DNA from: Mesostigma viride
Lineage: Eukaryota > Streptophyta > Mesostigmatophyceae > Mesostigmatales > Mesostigmataceae
Reading direction: 5' to 3'
NCBI GenBank assembly: GCA_009746045.1
Contig: RPFO01000127.1
Location: 1,181,720-1,235,817 of the forward strand
Length of the DNA: 54,098 bases
How positions within the stretch are numbered: the first letter of the stretch is position 1; each line of letters begins with the position of its first letter. Below, in pieces: positions 12,666-25,134 of the stretch. The position numbers and the translations under genes were made by a program. The notes beneath the pieces are model-generated. The model worked only from the letters and a program-made list of their open reading frames with translations, was not told the DNA's origin and searched no databases.

Positions 12666-15247
12666 ATGTGCACTCGCCCCTTGCGTGCGCGGTGTATGTA
12701 CGTGTGTGCAGCCGCCCCTTGCGTGCGCGGTGTATGCCAGTGTGTGTGCATGCCGGCCCTTGCGTGCATGGTGTGTGTAAGTGTGTGTGCAGCCCCTTGC
12801 GTGCATGGTGTATGTACGTGTGTGTGCAGCCGCCCCTTGCGTGCGCGGTGTGTGTACGTATGTGTGCAGCCGCCCCTTGCGTGCGCGGTGTATGTACGTG
12901 TGTGTGCAGCCGCCCCTTGCGTGCGCGGTGTATGTACGTGTATGTGCAGCCGCCCCAAGCGTTCGCGGTGTGTGTACATGTGAGTGCAGCTGCCCCAAGC
13001 GTGCGCGGTGTGTGTACATGTGTGTGCAGTTGCCCCTTGCGTGCGCGGTGGATGTACGTGTGTGTGCATGCCGGCAATTGCGTGCATGGTGTGTGTACGT
13101 GTGTGTGCAGCCGCCCCTTGCGTGCGCGGTGTGTGTACATGTGTGTGCAGCCGCCCCTTGCGTGCGCGGTGTAGGTACGTGTGTGTGCAGCCGCCCCAAG
13201 CGTGCGCGGTGTGTGTACATGTGTGTGCAGTTGCCCCTTGCGTGCGCGGTGGATGTACGTGTGTGTGCATGCCGGCAATTGCGTGCATGGTGTGTGTACG
13301 TGTGTGTGCAGCAGCCCCTTGCGTGCGCGGTGTGTGTACGTGTGTGTGCACTCGCCCCTTGCGTGCGCGGTGGATGTACATGTGTGTGCAGCCGCCCCTT
13401 GCGTGCATGGTGTATGTCCATGTGTGGCAGTTGCCCCTTGCGTGCGCGGTGGATGTACATGTGTGTGCACTCGCCCCTTGCGTGCATGGTGCATGTATGT
13501 ATGTGTGTGTGCAGCCGCCCCTTGCGTGCGCGGTGGATGTACGTGTGTGTGCAGCCCCCCTTTCGTGCGCGGTGTATGTACATGTGAGTGCCGTCGCCCC
13601 AAGCGTGCATTTTGTGTGTAAGTGTGTGTGCAGCAGCCCCTTGCGTGCGCGGTGTATGTACGTGTGTGTGCAGCCGCCCCGTGGTGCGCGGTGGATGTAC
13701 ATGTGAGTGGAGCCGGTCCTTGCGTGCGCGGTGTATGTACGTGTGTGTGCAGCCGCCCCTTGCGTGCGTGGTGTGTGTACATGTGTGCAGCCGCCCCTTG
13801 CGTGCGCGGTGTATGTACGTGTGTGTGCAGCCGTCCCTTGCGTGCGCGGTGTGTGTACGTGTGTGTGCAGCCGCCCCTTGCGTGCATGGTGAGTGTAAGT
13901 GTGTGTGCAGCAGCCCCTTGCGTGCGCAGTGTATGTACGTGTGTGTGCAGCCGCCCCTTGCGTGCGCGGTGTGTGTACTGTGTGTGCATGCCGGCCCTTG
14001 CGTGCATGGTGTGTGTACGTGTGTGTGCAGCCGCCCCGTGGTTGCGCGGTGTATGTACATGTGTGTGCAGTTGCCCCTTGCGTGCGCGGTGTATGTACGT
14101 GTGTGTGCAGCCGCCCCTTGCGTGCGCGGTGGTGTACATGTGTGCAGCCGCCCCTTGCGTGCGCGGTGGATGTACGTGTGTGTGCAGCCGCCTTGCGTGC
14201 GGTGTGTGTACGTGTGTGTGCAGCCGCCCCTTGCGTGCATGGTGTGTGTACGTGTGTGTGCAGCCGCCCCTTGCGTGCATGGTGTGTACGTGTGTGTGCA
14301 GTTGCCCCTTGCGTGCGCGGTGTATGTACGTGTGTGTGCAGCCGGCCCTTGCGTGCGCGGTGTGTGTACATGTGAGTGCAGCCGGCCCTTGCGTGCGCGG
14401 TGGATGTACATGTGTGGGCAGTTGCCCCTTGCGTGCGCGGTGTATGTACATGTGTTTGCACTCGCCCCTTGCGTGCGCGGTGGATGTACATGTGTGTGCA
14501 GCCGAACCTTGCGTGCATGGTGTGTGTACCTGTGCGTGAAGTCGCTCCTTGCGTGCATGGTGTGTGTACGTGTGTGTGCAGCCGCCCCTTGCGTGCGCGG
14601 TGTAGGTACGTGTGTGTGCAGCCGCCCCTTGCGTGCGCGGTGTATGTACGTGTGTGTGCAGCCGGCCCTTGCGTGCATGGTGTGTGTACGTGTGTGTGCA
14701 GCCGGCCCTTGCGTGCGCGGTGGATGTACATGTGTGTGCAGTCGCCCCTTGCGTGCGCGGTGTAGGTACGTATGTGTGCAGCCGCCCCTTGCGTGCGCGG
14801 TGTATGTACGTGTGTGTGCAGCCGCCCCGTGGTTGCGCGGTGTATGTACATGTGTGTGCAGTTGCCCCTTGCGTGCGCGGTGTATGTACGTGTGTGTGCA
14901 GCCGGCCCTTGCGTGCGCGGTGGATGTACATGTGAGTGCAGCCGGCCCTTGCGTGCATGGTGTGTGTACGTGTGTGTGCAGCCGCCCCTTGCGTGCATGG
15001 TGTATGTACATGTGAGTGCAGCCGGCCCTTGCGTGCATGGTGTGTGTACGTGTGTGTGCAGCCGCCCCTTGCGTGCGCGGTGTATGTACGTGTGTGCGCA
15101 CTCGCCCCTTGCGTGCGCGGTGTATGTACGTGTGTGTGCAGTTGCCCCTTGCGTGCGCGGTGGATGTACGTGTGTGTGCAGCCGCCCCTTGCGTGCGCGG
15201 TGTGTGTACGTGTATGTGCAGCCGCCCCTTGCGTGCATGTACATGTG
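12666..15247. repeat. 40-bp satellite, block 2 (about 64 units)
   Basis: Same 40-bp unit and same variant types as block 1, resuming directly after the insertion. Several units here carry short deletions (for example near 13,420, 13,780 and 14,130-14,200) that break the strict 40-bp register. It ends near 15,247 in AT-rich unique sequence. Confidence 0.95.
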
Positions 15248-15339
15248 TGAAGAAATAAGCAATAGTGAATGAAATAGTAAAAAGAAAATCATTCCAGCAT
15301 ATGTATGTACAAGTTTTTAGTAGTACACTATGACTATCG

Positions 15340-17155
15340 TCAAATATAACAATTTTCTATATTTTCATACACACACGAACAACACACCCAACACACACAC
15401 ACACTATGTTTGCACCCAAGACACACACCAACACCTAAAAACAAGACACCAACACACAAGACAGCCATGCAACACACACCCAACACACACACGCAACACA
15501 CACATAACACACCTAAGTATAGTTGTTATAACACACAACACATAGGTACATCCCGCCCCCCCACACACAACACCAACACATGACAATTAACAGGCCACAA
15601 CACACACACTGACACACATGCCCCAACACACACACACACATGCCCCAACACACACACACATGCCCCAACACTGCACACACAACAACACCCAAACACACAC
15701 CACACACACAAAAGACACCCAACACACATACCGAAAACACGCACACACAACACCTACTAAAAACAAGACACCAACACACAAGACACCCAACACACACCCA
15801 ACACACACACACACACACAATGTTTGCACCGGTCGGCCCACGACACCCACACCCAACACACACATAACACACCTAAGTAACACACAACACACACGTACAT
15901 CCCCCCCCCCACACACACAACACCAACACATGACAATTAACATGCCACAACACACACACATGCCCCAACACACACACACACATGCCCCAACACTGCACAC
16001 ACAACAACACCCAAACACATACCACACACACACAAGACACCCAACACACATACCGAAAACACGCACACACAACACCTACCAAAAACACCAAACACACAAG
16101 ACACCCAACACACACCCAACACACACACACACACAATGTTTGCACCCACGACACACACACCAACACCTAAAAATAAGACACCAACACACAACACACGTAC
16201 ACGTACATCCCCCCCCCCCACAACACCAACAATAACATGCAAACAACACACACACAACACACCTAAGTCACACACACAACACACACGTACTTTCCCCCCC
16301 CCCACACCCAACACCAACACACAAGACACTTTGCACACACCCTACACACACCCACACCCTTTATGAACACATGTACACCCAACACACACACGCAACACAC
16401 ACCTAGGTCGATCACACACAACACACACAAAACACACCTAAGTCACACACAACACACACGTACACCCCCCCACACAAACCCAATACCAACACACAAGACA
16501 CTTGGCCCCCCCCCCACCCACCCACACACCCACACCCACACCCACACCACACATCCAACACACACAACACACACACTACACACTTAAGTCACACACAACA
16601 CACACATAACACACCTAAGTCACACACAACACACACGTCCATCCCCCCCTCACACTCAACACCAATACATGACAATTAACATGCACACAACACACACACG
16701 CACACGCCCCAACACACACACACACAACATACATACACAGAGCACACACACACGCCTCAACACACATACCGAACACACACACACAAGACACCCAACACAC
16801 ATACCGACACACACACACACACACACACTATGTTTGCACCCGACATACACACACCCAACACCTACTAAAAACAAGAAACCAACACACAAGACACCCTACA
16901 CACACACAACACACACACACACAACACATATCCAACACAAACAACACACACACCTAAGTCACACACACAACACACCTACTAAGTCACACACACAACACAC
17001 ATGTACCTCCCCCCCCCCACACCCAACATCAACACACAAGACACTTTGCACACACCCTACACGCCCCCGCACCTTCATGAATGCACCCAACACACACACA
17101 CAACACACACGCCCCAACACACATACCCAACATTCACACAACACACCCAACATAT
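15340..17155. repeat. AC-rich degenerate repeat region
   Basis: About 1.8 kb is made almost wholly of AC dinucleotide and ACAC/CCCAACAC motifs on this strand. Longer recurring blocks include ATGCCCCAACAC, CACACCTAAGTCACAC and AATGTTTGCACC, each followed by runs of C. Larger blocks near 15,600-15,900 and 15,900-16,140 are near copies. No gene is supported. The region ends at 17,155, where a short TTTAGGGTTT stretch and the downstream flank of the next gene begin. Confidence 0.85.
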
Positions 17156-17346
17156 AAGGGTAAATATGGTTTAGGAGTGTAGGGGTTTAGGGTTTAAGGC
17201 CTACCATACACCCGTATGTAAAAATGCAACAACACGCCAAGTCATCCGCCACCATGCAAAAATATATAAACACAACTGGTCATCCTCAACAAGAATGCCC
17301 ATTTTAGTACCCAATCCGCACTTGGCACTTGTCCAGTTTCGTAAGT

Positions 17347-17360
17347 CCAACGGCCGTTGG
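17347..17360. repeat. CCAACGGCCGTTGG palindrome just past the stop of the DDE gene
   Basis: A perfect 14-bp copy lies 43 bases beyond the predicted stop codon of the minus-strand gene, so it is probably in its 3' untranslated region or flank. It is one of 46 copies counted in the window. Confidence 0.9.
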
Positions 17361-17402
17361 CTTTGAGAAATTAAGATATGCGACATGCGCCATGCAGCCA
17401 AG

Positions 17403-20400
17403 CTAAAGTATAGGCTGATTGCCCTGTATGTAACATTAGTAAGGTGAACGACCGTCGACAAAAAAACACATGCGACATACAAACACCAATTTTACACAGT
17501 AATGTTTGGAATGACGTACCGTAATTTCGGCGTCCACCTTCTTCGCAATTGTGAACCAGCCCTGTCGCGTGTTGTCCGGATGTCCTTCCCACTTGCCCTT
17601 CGTGACCTTTGCGACGCTCAGGTAGCACACGATTGCAGTTAAGGGTTCTCGGTCGTCTGGGTTCCAGAAGAAGCGTCGGGCGTCCGATCCGGAGGAGGAG
17701 CACCTCTCGAAGTATTTTACGTACATTACCCAGTTGCCTTTCTTAAAAACCTCGCCCCCCCCCCTGTATGTTTGTTTAAACACTCATCCTTGTCGAGTTG
17801 GTGGGCGACTCGAACAACTTTCGCCAACCAGTACGGGTGGTCGGGCACATGGTCCTTGTGCCCCCTCTCAGATGCGACTGCGACGGCCTCCCCCTCCTGC
17901 AAACCACGCCCCAACTCGTTTCTTGCCGTTTGAACGTGGTTCAGGCGGGTTCCCGGATATCGCGTGGGGTTCCGCGACTTACTCGCCTGGAGTTTTACAG
18001 TCCACGACGAGCTGCTCCAATCGTTTGGGCATGTCGTCCACTTGCCCTCTCGGCACTCCGCACAACTGAAGCATGAAAAACGCCTGAGCTTTACCACCTC
18101 GACCCGCTCGCCCTTTTTGTCCAGTCGCCACTGGTGTGCCGTGGAGATATCTCGGATCGGGCCTCGCTCCTTACCGGACGTGAGAATCTGCAATTGTAAT
18201 CCATGAAACAACATCACAGCACATTTCCCAACTCCAACGGCCGTTGGCACTCAACAATTATAAGATTTCCCAACTCCAACGGCCGTTGGCCCTTGGAAAC
18301 TTTATATAAGTACATTTCTCAACTCCAACGGCCGTTGGCACTCAACAATTATACGATTTTCCAGCTCCAACGGCCGTTGGCCTTATGAAACTTCAAACTG
18401 CATCAAGGAAGCTGTCCTCTGTAAAGTGTAACCAGAGACAAATTATAGAACTGCACTTGACCACCAGAAAGCAACTGTCTTTACTTACGTTATCGAGAAG
18501 AAATGCCCGTCGAACCACGTCCGATTGTGCCGATGGTCGACTCGAGTCTTTGCCGGTTCTCCAATCCCGGTTCAGGTAGGCCACCAGTGCCTCCACCGTA
18601 TTCAGGTTCCGATTGTCCTCCTGCATCTGCGCTCTTTTGAGGATGCTTTTGACCGTCCCCCCCTCCCCGTCCGACTCCCCCTTCCCATGTCCTGCACACG
18701 AGTAGTTCCACTCCAATGATTCCAAGTCGGGGTCGGCCTCGAGCAGGTCCGCAGCCATCGCCAACACATACCGGGATTGGAACTGCTCCTTACAGTTGTC
18801 GGACCAACTGATCCAGTTCCTCACCTCCACCCCCTCCTCCCTCAGCACGTTAAGGGTATTCTTCATCACGAACTCCAGGGTCTGGGCATTCCTCGGTACG
18901 TCCTTCCCCATGTAATCGTGCTTCACCCTTTTGATTTCCAGCGATACGGGATCACGGTACATCACGATCACCGGCATCAGGACGTAACTACTTGGGTACC
19001 AGTACTGCGCCTGCAACTGTTTCTGCAGGTGGTCCGAATAGTTCTCCGAGTAGTCCATCAGGACCACCACCGTTCCCAGCGGCATCACGTCAATGCACTC
19101 CTTGTAAGCGTGGTGCTGCCAGGCCCATGTATGGACGTGAATGGCGAATTCCGGGAAGCGCGCCGTAATGAGTTCATGGAGCTCCGAGAGGGTTGACTTG
19201 ATGAGTTTTTGCTGCAGGTTCATTTGCGGCGCCACATCCTCCTCCTGCAACACAACACACCCGCGCACCATGGATTGACCGAAGAATGGAAGTCAGCAGC
19301 TGGGAATTTCCCAACGCCAACGGCCGTTGGAAGTATGAAAGTCTACATATATATATTCAACGATGCAAATATACATGCCCGCGCACCATGGATTGACCGA
19401 AGAATGGAAGTCAGCAGCTGGGAATTTCCCAACGCCAACGGCCGTTGGAAGTATGAAAGTCTACATATATATATTCAACGATGCAAATATACATGCTTAC
19501 CGTCCCACGGGGCGCTGTGCCCTCCTTTATGAAGTCGAACCACGTGTACTTCTTTGTCCACCCCTTCATCTGGTCCGTCACGATGAACTCGGAAATCCCA
19601 CACTCGTTGCACGTCCCTTCCAAGCAGTTCATTGGGACGTTAACGAACGGGCCGCCCGTCCTCCCCCCTCCTTGCCCCCCTCCCCCCTCTCAGCCCTGTG
19701 GCAGGTGAAACGTCGAACGAAATCATGGGCATTGTCAGGCACGGAAGGGATACCCTCCCTCTCCTCGATCTCCAGCGTGCTCTTCAACTCCTTGACGCCT
19801 TTGGCGAAGGCAGAGAGCAGAGACTCGAAGACGACGTGCTTTTCGCATGCGCACAAGTCCCGGTCCTTCCACACGCCCTTTACGCACTTGGGCATGAACT
19901 CCACGAACTTCGTGTACCCCACCTTGTACCTTGTCCCGTCCGCAGTCGTCACGATACCTCCCTTGTACGGCGACGCGTCAGAACAGAACCGCTTGTAAAT
20001 CGTTTCAAGCGAGTCCAAATAGTACCTTCCGCCCTGGGAGGAAATGAGGATCCTGGCGTTTCCCTTCCTTTCGAACTCATTGACCACGTCCTTATGGTTG
20101 GGAGACGCCCTCGTGTTTAGGTCTGACAACCAGTAACTCCCGACGATGTCTTTGACCTCCTCCGGAAACTTGTCCGACCGTAAAGCACGAGGGGGCGCCT
20201 TCAGGGCGGGAAGGTCGCCCCCCATCCTCATTCCCCTTGCGGTCTGGATATCCTTGGGCGTGACGTGAAGCAGCCGCGCGAGAGTGCAATGCCCTTGATT
20301 GTTCATGCCGTCCTTTCCCAAGCACATTGACAGCACAGCGCACTTCGCGTTCCTGTGCTCATCCGACTTGCCCAATTCCTGGAAACCTTGCACGATATTA

Positions 20401-20666
20401 GCGACAACCTCCTGAGCGAAGGACTCCGACGCCTTTCTTTTCAGCGCAGGGCGGTACTGTTTCCCCATAACCTTCACAACCGCACCTGGCAGCCGCTCAA
20501 GCGCCCTCAAGCCTACTGCAGTTTTCGTGTTTTCAGTCTTGTGATTGTTGTCCTTCAGCAAGTATTCCATTGCGCTGGCCATGTCGAGGGCAAGTTGGTT
20601 GCCCTTGATCTCGACGTACTTGAGACTTAGGTCTTTGTTGTGCGCTTCACCTGCATCCGCGCGCAT
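17403..20666 (-). CDS. DDE-transposase-like / RNase H-fold protein, four exons
   Basis: Exons on the minus strand: 20,666-19,501, 19,244-18,489, 18,187-17,520 and 17,423-17,403. All three introns are GT-AG and phase 0, with donors GTAAGC, GTAAGT and GTACGT; the last has a TACTAAT branch site. The product is about 870 residues. Acidic motifs typical of a DDE core are MDYSENYS (D near residue 453), WSDNCKEQFQSRY (near 538) and GHGKGESDGEGGTVK (near 581). A Cys cluster NCLEGTCNECG precedes the core and FSCFSCAEC follows it. I remember this set of motifs from unnamed transposase-like families of invertebrates and protists but cannot name the superfamily. One base appears to be missing in the C-rich tract 19,660-19,690 and in the C10 run 17,755-17,764. 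The start at 20,666 is the first Met of the open frame; upstream exons are possible. It may be an active transposon gene or a domesticated one; no terminal repeats were found. Confidence 0.75.
18188..18488 (-). repeat. Intron 2 of the DDE gene, containing four palindromes
   Basis: Perfect CCAACGGCCGTTGG copies start at 18,234, 18,276, 18,325 and 18,367, spaced 42-49 bp. Most are preceded by TTTCCCAACT or similar, and several are followed by GAAAC, so the core sits in a longer imperfect palindrome. The intron has GTAAGT and TTGCAG borders and is 301 bp long. Confidence 0.85.
19245..19500 (-). repeat. Intron 1 of the DDE gene, a tandem 118-bp duplication with palindromes
   Basis: The 256-bp intron consists mainly of two direct copies of a 118-bp unit, each with one palindrome (starts 19,317 and 19,435), a TATATATA stretch and an ACCATGGATTGACC segment. 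Borders on the minus strand are GTAAGC and TTGCAG. The exons join in frame, as ...GGGACG then GAGGAGGAT. Confidence 0.85.
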
Positions 20667-20736
20667 ACAGAATCCAGACGAAGTTTTGACTTTTTATCAA
20701 ATTATTGCTTTCCAACAATTACCCAATTTGTAGGTC

Positions 20737-21290
20737 CCAACGGCCGTTGGACCCCTGAAAGTACGCCTGAAACACGCCAACACATGCATTTTCGACACCC
20801 AACGGCCGTTGGACCCCCGAAAGTGGGCCTGAAACACGCCAACACATGCATTTTCGACACCCAACGGCCGTTGGACCCCAGAAAGCGGGCCGAAAACACG
20901 CCAACACATGCATTTTCGACACCCAACGGCCGTTGGACCCCTGAAAGTGGGCCTGAAACACGCCAACACATGCATTTTCGACACCCAACGGCCGTTGGAC
21001 CCCTGAAAGCGGGCCGAAAACACGCCAACACATGCATTTTCTACACCCAACGGCCGTTGGACCCCTGAAAGTGGGCCTGAAACACGCCCTTTACATGCAT
21101 TTTCGACACCCAACGGCCGTTGGACCCCTGAAAGCGGGCCGAAAACACGCCAACACATGCATTTTCGACGTCCAACGGCCGTTGGGCCCCTGAAAGCGGG
21201 CCGGAAACACGCTAACGCATGCATTTTAGACACCCAACGGCCGTTGGACCCCTGAAAGCGGGCCGAAAACTCGCCAACACCTGCATTTTT
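20737..21290. repeat. 62-bp tandem array built on the palindrome (nine units)
   Basis: CCAACGGCCGTTGG starts at 20,737, 20,799, 20,861, 20,923, 20,985, 21,047, 21,109, 21,172 and 21,234, so the period is 62 (once 63). Each unit continues with ACCCCTGAAAG, then ACACGCCAACACATGCATTT. A decayed tenth core (AACGACCGTTGG) lies at about 21,341. The array is directly upstream of the DDE gene, in its promoter or a leader intron. Confidence 0.95.
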
Positions 21291-21299
21291 TACACGCCA

Positions 21300-22540
21300 G
21301 GATGTGAATTTCCGAATCCCAACGCACTTTTTATAACCTTAACGACCGTTGGAACCCAGAAATTCGACTGAAATGTTTCCATAACACACGTAACAACAAA
21401 TTTGGTGGTCAACAACCCCGTAAATCCGTAACCCTGCACGCACCTCTTGCCGCCATAGCTCTTGTTCGCAGCAGGTGGGCCCTGAAGACGCCTTTTGGTC
21501 TTGCACCTGTTGGTTACAATTGCATGGCATACCAGCAATATATTGCACATAGCATTGTATTTCACACAATTATTATATTCATGCCACAAATAATAATAAT
21601 AATTGTATTAAACAGAGGGGGGCAGGTTGCATATTCGTTTCATTGCAGTCTAATATCAACATATTAAAAATTTCCATGCCCATAAACATTTTTGATATAG
21701 CTATTAGGTTGCTAATTATATTAAATCTTACCAGCCGTGTAGTGGTTTGCGGATTGCTTTATAGGCTTGCCACACCAACCCAAAAAAAAATGTTACGACG
21801 GGAGTTGAACCCGGGCCTACTAGACGTGTTCACGAGGTACTACGAGGATCAGCCAAGAATCTGTCCCGTACCGGTGTGGTTCACCAGTTCCGCACACTAG
21901 CATGGTCTCCGCGTCGCGCTCGTTCATTAAATTTCGGAGAAATTTTGCCTGCTTATATACGTTTTTGAAGCCCCTCGGCGTCGCGCCGTGAAAAGCTTCC
22001 TCCGCCAGGCGTCCAATCAGGTAGCAGGAATGTGAAAAAATGGGCTCGAGCTGTGTGCAGCGCCGCGTCCATGTGGCGCCACACGGCGTCAGGAGTCGGC
22101 GTGGCGCCATATATGGCGCTGCGAATTCCCTACCGTGTGGTCTGCAGCGCCACGTCACAGTTGCGACTGCAAGTATTTTTCAGCGCGGCGCCGTCCCGGC
22201 GCCGCGCCATATCGTTTGGCGCGTAAATTTTTTTACCGCGCGCGGCGTCTTTTAGGCGCCGCGCCATTCCATTTGCGCGTCGGCATACCAGCACCAGGGA
22301 ATTTGAATTGCAGGTGCTGCGTTGGCGCTTTCCAGCCCTCCTGGAAGACCGACACCGTGGATGCACCTTGCACCCGAGCATCAACGGCGGGTATTCGCGA
22401 CATCGGCCGAAAGTGACAACGATATTAGCAACCCGACAGCCATATTCGACTGAGCAAAGCGATTGTCGACACAGAGTGAAGAAAGAGGTGAGCAATGGCT
22501 GATGTACATGGATGCTTTTGACAGATAGTGGTTTTATGCA
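21300..22540. other. Region without a recognised gene; GC-rich inverted motifs
   Basis: The left part is AT-rich with no credible frame. At 22,060-22,270 there are many GGCGCC-type motifs in both orientations (TGGCGCCATATATGGCGC, GGCGCGGCGCC on the other strand), which give several small hairpins. A tRNA-like B-box (GGTTCAACTCC, minus strand) lies near 21,800-21,812 without a matching acceptor stem. Nothing else is supported. Confidence 0.5.
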
Positions 22541-22740
22541 TGCCAGCACCCCCATTCTTGGTTAATAACAGTGTCCACAAGCAGCTCGTTGACGGGCTAG
22601 AAGAATCAGAAATTGTAGCTGTGATTCTGAACGTCGCGTTTGCTTTAATTGTGTAGCCCGTCAACTGATTCGCTTGCTTATGGTGTATGCCCTGCATTGT
22701 GCCTTTAATTGTGTGCAGCATCCTTGCGTGCGCCCCTGTA

Positions 22741-23580
22741 AAAACCAAGGAAAAAGAAAAAAAGGTACGAATGGCAGCCCCACTCGTGCATTTGTTGGAA
22801 TCAATGCATTATTGAAGCAGGCTGTCGTGCATGTTTTCTTTTCTGGGTTCCCTTATAGCTGCGTTGCTGGGTTGCTGGGTTTTCTTGCCATGGCAGCGCC
22901 GTATGATCGTTTTTTCCGGCCTGCAATGTAGTCGACATCTTTCCCCCGGCTGCCATTCTTGGTTAATAATGTTGATATTTATGCATGCCAGCACCCCCAT
23001 TCTTGGTTAATAACGTCAACGTCCTTGCTGCTTCCTTTGGTGCTTGATCTGCCTTGGTGTCGTGCCTCCATTTGGTGGCCGGTGGTCACGGGATGCACAA
23101 ACGGGAACGCTATCAGTTTTCGTCCACCCGCCGCCGCTGCCCCCAGGCCGGCCCCCTGTAAAAACCAAGGAAAAAGAAAAAAAGGTACGAATGGCAGCCC
23201 CGCTTATTCATTTGTTGGAATCAATGCATTATTGAAGCAGGCTGTCGTGCATGTTTTCTTTTCTGGGTTCCCTTATAGCTGCGTTGCTGGGTTGCTGGGT
23301 TTTCTTGCCATGGCAGCGCCGTATGATCGTTTTTTCCGGCCTGCAATGTAGTCGACATCTTTCCCCCGGCTGCCATTCTTGGTTAATAATGTTGATATTT
23401 ATGCATGCCAGCACCCCCATTCTTGGTTAATAACGTCAACGTCCTTGCTGCTTCCTTTGGTGCTTGATCTGCCTTGGTGTCGTGCCTCCATTTGGTGGCC
23501 GGTGGTCACGGGATGCACAAACGGGAACGCTATCAGTTTTCGTCCACCCGCCGCCGCTGCCCCCCAGGCCGGCCCCCTGT
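22741..23580. repeat. Two tandem 420-bp cassette units with the non-array linker
   Basis: 22,741-23,160 and 23,161-23,580 are nearly identical copies. The linker between cassette end and next cassette start contains GAAGCAGGCTGTCGTGCATG, a CTGGGTTGCTGGGTT stretch and TTTATGCATGCCAGCACCCC. The last piece is the core later amplified in the 29-bp array, so this unit may be the ancestral form of the region. Confidence 0.9.
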
Positions 23581-23654
23581 AAAAACCAAGGAAAAAGAAA
23601 AAAAGGTACGAATGGCAGCCCCACTTATTCATTTATTGGAATCAATGCATTATT

Positions 23655-24503
23655 GGCATGGATGGGTGTAGTGGGGTGCTTGCATGCCTGGATGGGTGTC
23701 ATGGGGTGCTGGCATGCATGGATGGGTGTCATGGGGTGCTGGCATGCGTGGATGGGTGTCATGGGGTGCTGGCATGCATGGATGGGTGTAGTGGGGTGCT
23801 GGCATGCGTGGATGGGTGTCATGGGGTGCTGGCATGCATGGATGGGTGTCATGGGGTGCTGGCATGCGTGGATGGGTGTCATGGGGTGCTGGCATGCATG
23901 GATGGGTGTCATGGGGTGCTGGCATGCATGGATGGGTGTCATGGGGTGCTGGCATGCATGGATGGGTGTGATGGGGTGCTGGCATGCATGGATGGGTGTA
24001 GTGGGGCGCTGGCATGCATGGATGGGTGTCATGGGGTGCTGGCATGCATGGATGGGTGTCATGGGGTGCTGGCATGCATGGATGGGTGTAGTGGGGTGCT
24101 GGCATGCATGGATGGGTGTAATGGGGCGCTGGCATGCATGGATGGGTGTCATGGGGTGCTGGCATGCGTGGATGGGTGTAGTGGGGTGCTGGCATGCATG
24201 GATGGGTGAAGTGGGGTGCTGGCATGCGTGGATGGGTGTCATGGGGTGCTGGCATGCATGGATGGGTGAAGTGGGGTGCTGGCATGCATGGATGGGTGTA
24301 GTGGGGTGCTGGCATGCGTGGATGGGTGTCATGGGGTGCTGGCATGCATGGATGGGTGTAATGGGGCGCTGGCATGCATGGATGGGTGTCATGGGGTGCT
24401 GGCCTGCGTGGATGGGTGTCATGGGGTGCTGGCATGCATGGATGGGTGTAGTGGGGTGCTGGCATGCGTGGATGGGTGTCATGGGGTGCTGGCATGCATG
24501 GAT
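23655..24503. repeat. 30-bp minisatellite array A (about 28 units)
   Basis: The unit contains GGATGGGTGTCATGGGGTGC plus TGGCATGCAT. The main variants are TAGTGG, TAATGGGGC, TGAAGTGG and GCGTGG in place of GCATGG. The first two units (with CTTGCATGCCTGG) are repeated at the start of arrays B and C, so arrays were copied together with their cassette. Confidence 0.95.
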
Positions 24504-24734
24504 GGTTAATAACGTCAACGTCCTTGCTGCTTCCTTTGGTGCTTGATCTGCCTTGGTGTCGTGCCTCCGTTTGGTGGCCGGTGGTCACGGGATGCACAAA
24601 CGGGAACGCTATCAGTTTTCGTCCACCCGCCGCCGCTGCCCCCCAGGCCGGCCCCCTGTAAAAACCAAGGAAAAAGAAAAAAAGGTACGAATGGCAGCCC
24701 CACTTATTCATTTGTTGGAATCAATGCATTATTG

Positions 24735-25134
24735 GCATGGATGGGTGTAGTGGGGTGCTTGCATGCCTGGATGGGTGTCATGGGGTGCTGGCATGCATGG
24801 ATGGGTGTCATGGGGTGCTGGCATGCATGGATGGGTGTCATGGGGTGCTGGCATGCATGGATGGGTGTAGTGGGGTGCTGGCATGCATGGATGGGTGTCA
24901 TGGGGTGCTGGCATGCATGGATGGGTGTCATGGGGTGCTGGCATGCGTGGATGGGTGTAGTGGGGTGCTGGCATGCATGGATGGGTGAAGTGGGGTGCTG
25001 GCATGCGTGGATGGGTGTAGTGGGGTGCTGGCATGCATGGATGGGTGAAGTGGGGTGCTGGCATGCGTGGATGGGTGTAGTGGGGTGCTGGCATGCGTGG
25101 ATGGGTGTCATGGGGTGCTGGCATGCATGGATGG
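24735..25134. repeat. 30-bp minisatellite array B (about 13 units)
   Basis: Same unit, same first and last units and same flanking cassette as array A, but less than half as long. This fits unequal exchange or slippage after duplication. Confidence 0.95.

Noticed and set aside
6384-15292. Giant open frames (up to about 1,800 codons) of His/Thr- or Cys/Val-rich repeats
   Set aside because: They exist in several frames on both strands because the 40-bp unit rarely contains stops; there is no unique sequence, start context or domain.
17155-17200. Telomere-like TTTAGGG
   Set aside because: Only one or two copies in ordinary AT-rich sequence; not an array.
20737-21290. CRISPR-like array (62-bp spacing, palindromic core)
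   Set aside because: The whole 62-bp unit is repeated, so there are no unique spacers, and the genome is eukaryotic.
21444-21506. Upstream 63-base exon for the DDE gene (bordered by CAG and GTGCGT on the minus strand)
   Set aside because: Its frame does not join to the main exon at the only nearby acceptor without creating a stop.
21785-21880. tRNA gene on the minus strand
   Set aside because: B-box GGTTCAACTCC fits and A-box spacing is near right, but the acceptor arms do not pair and the D-loop GG is absent.
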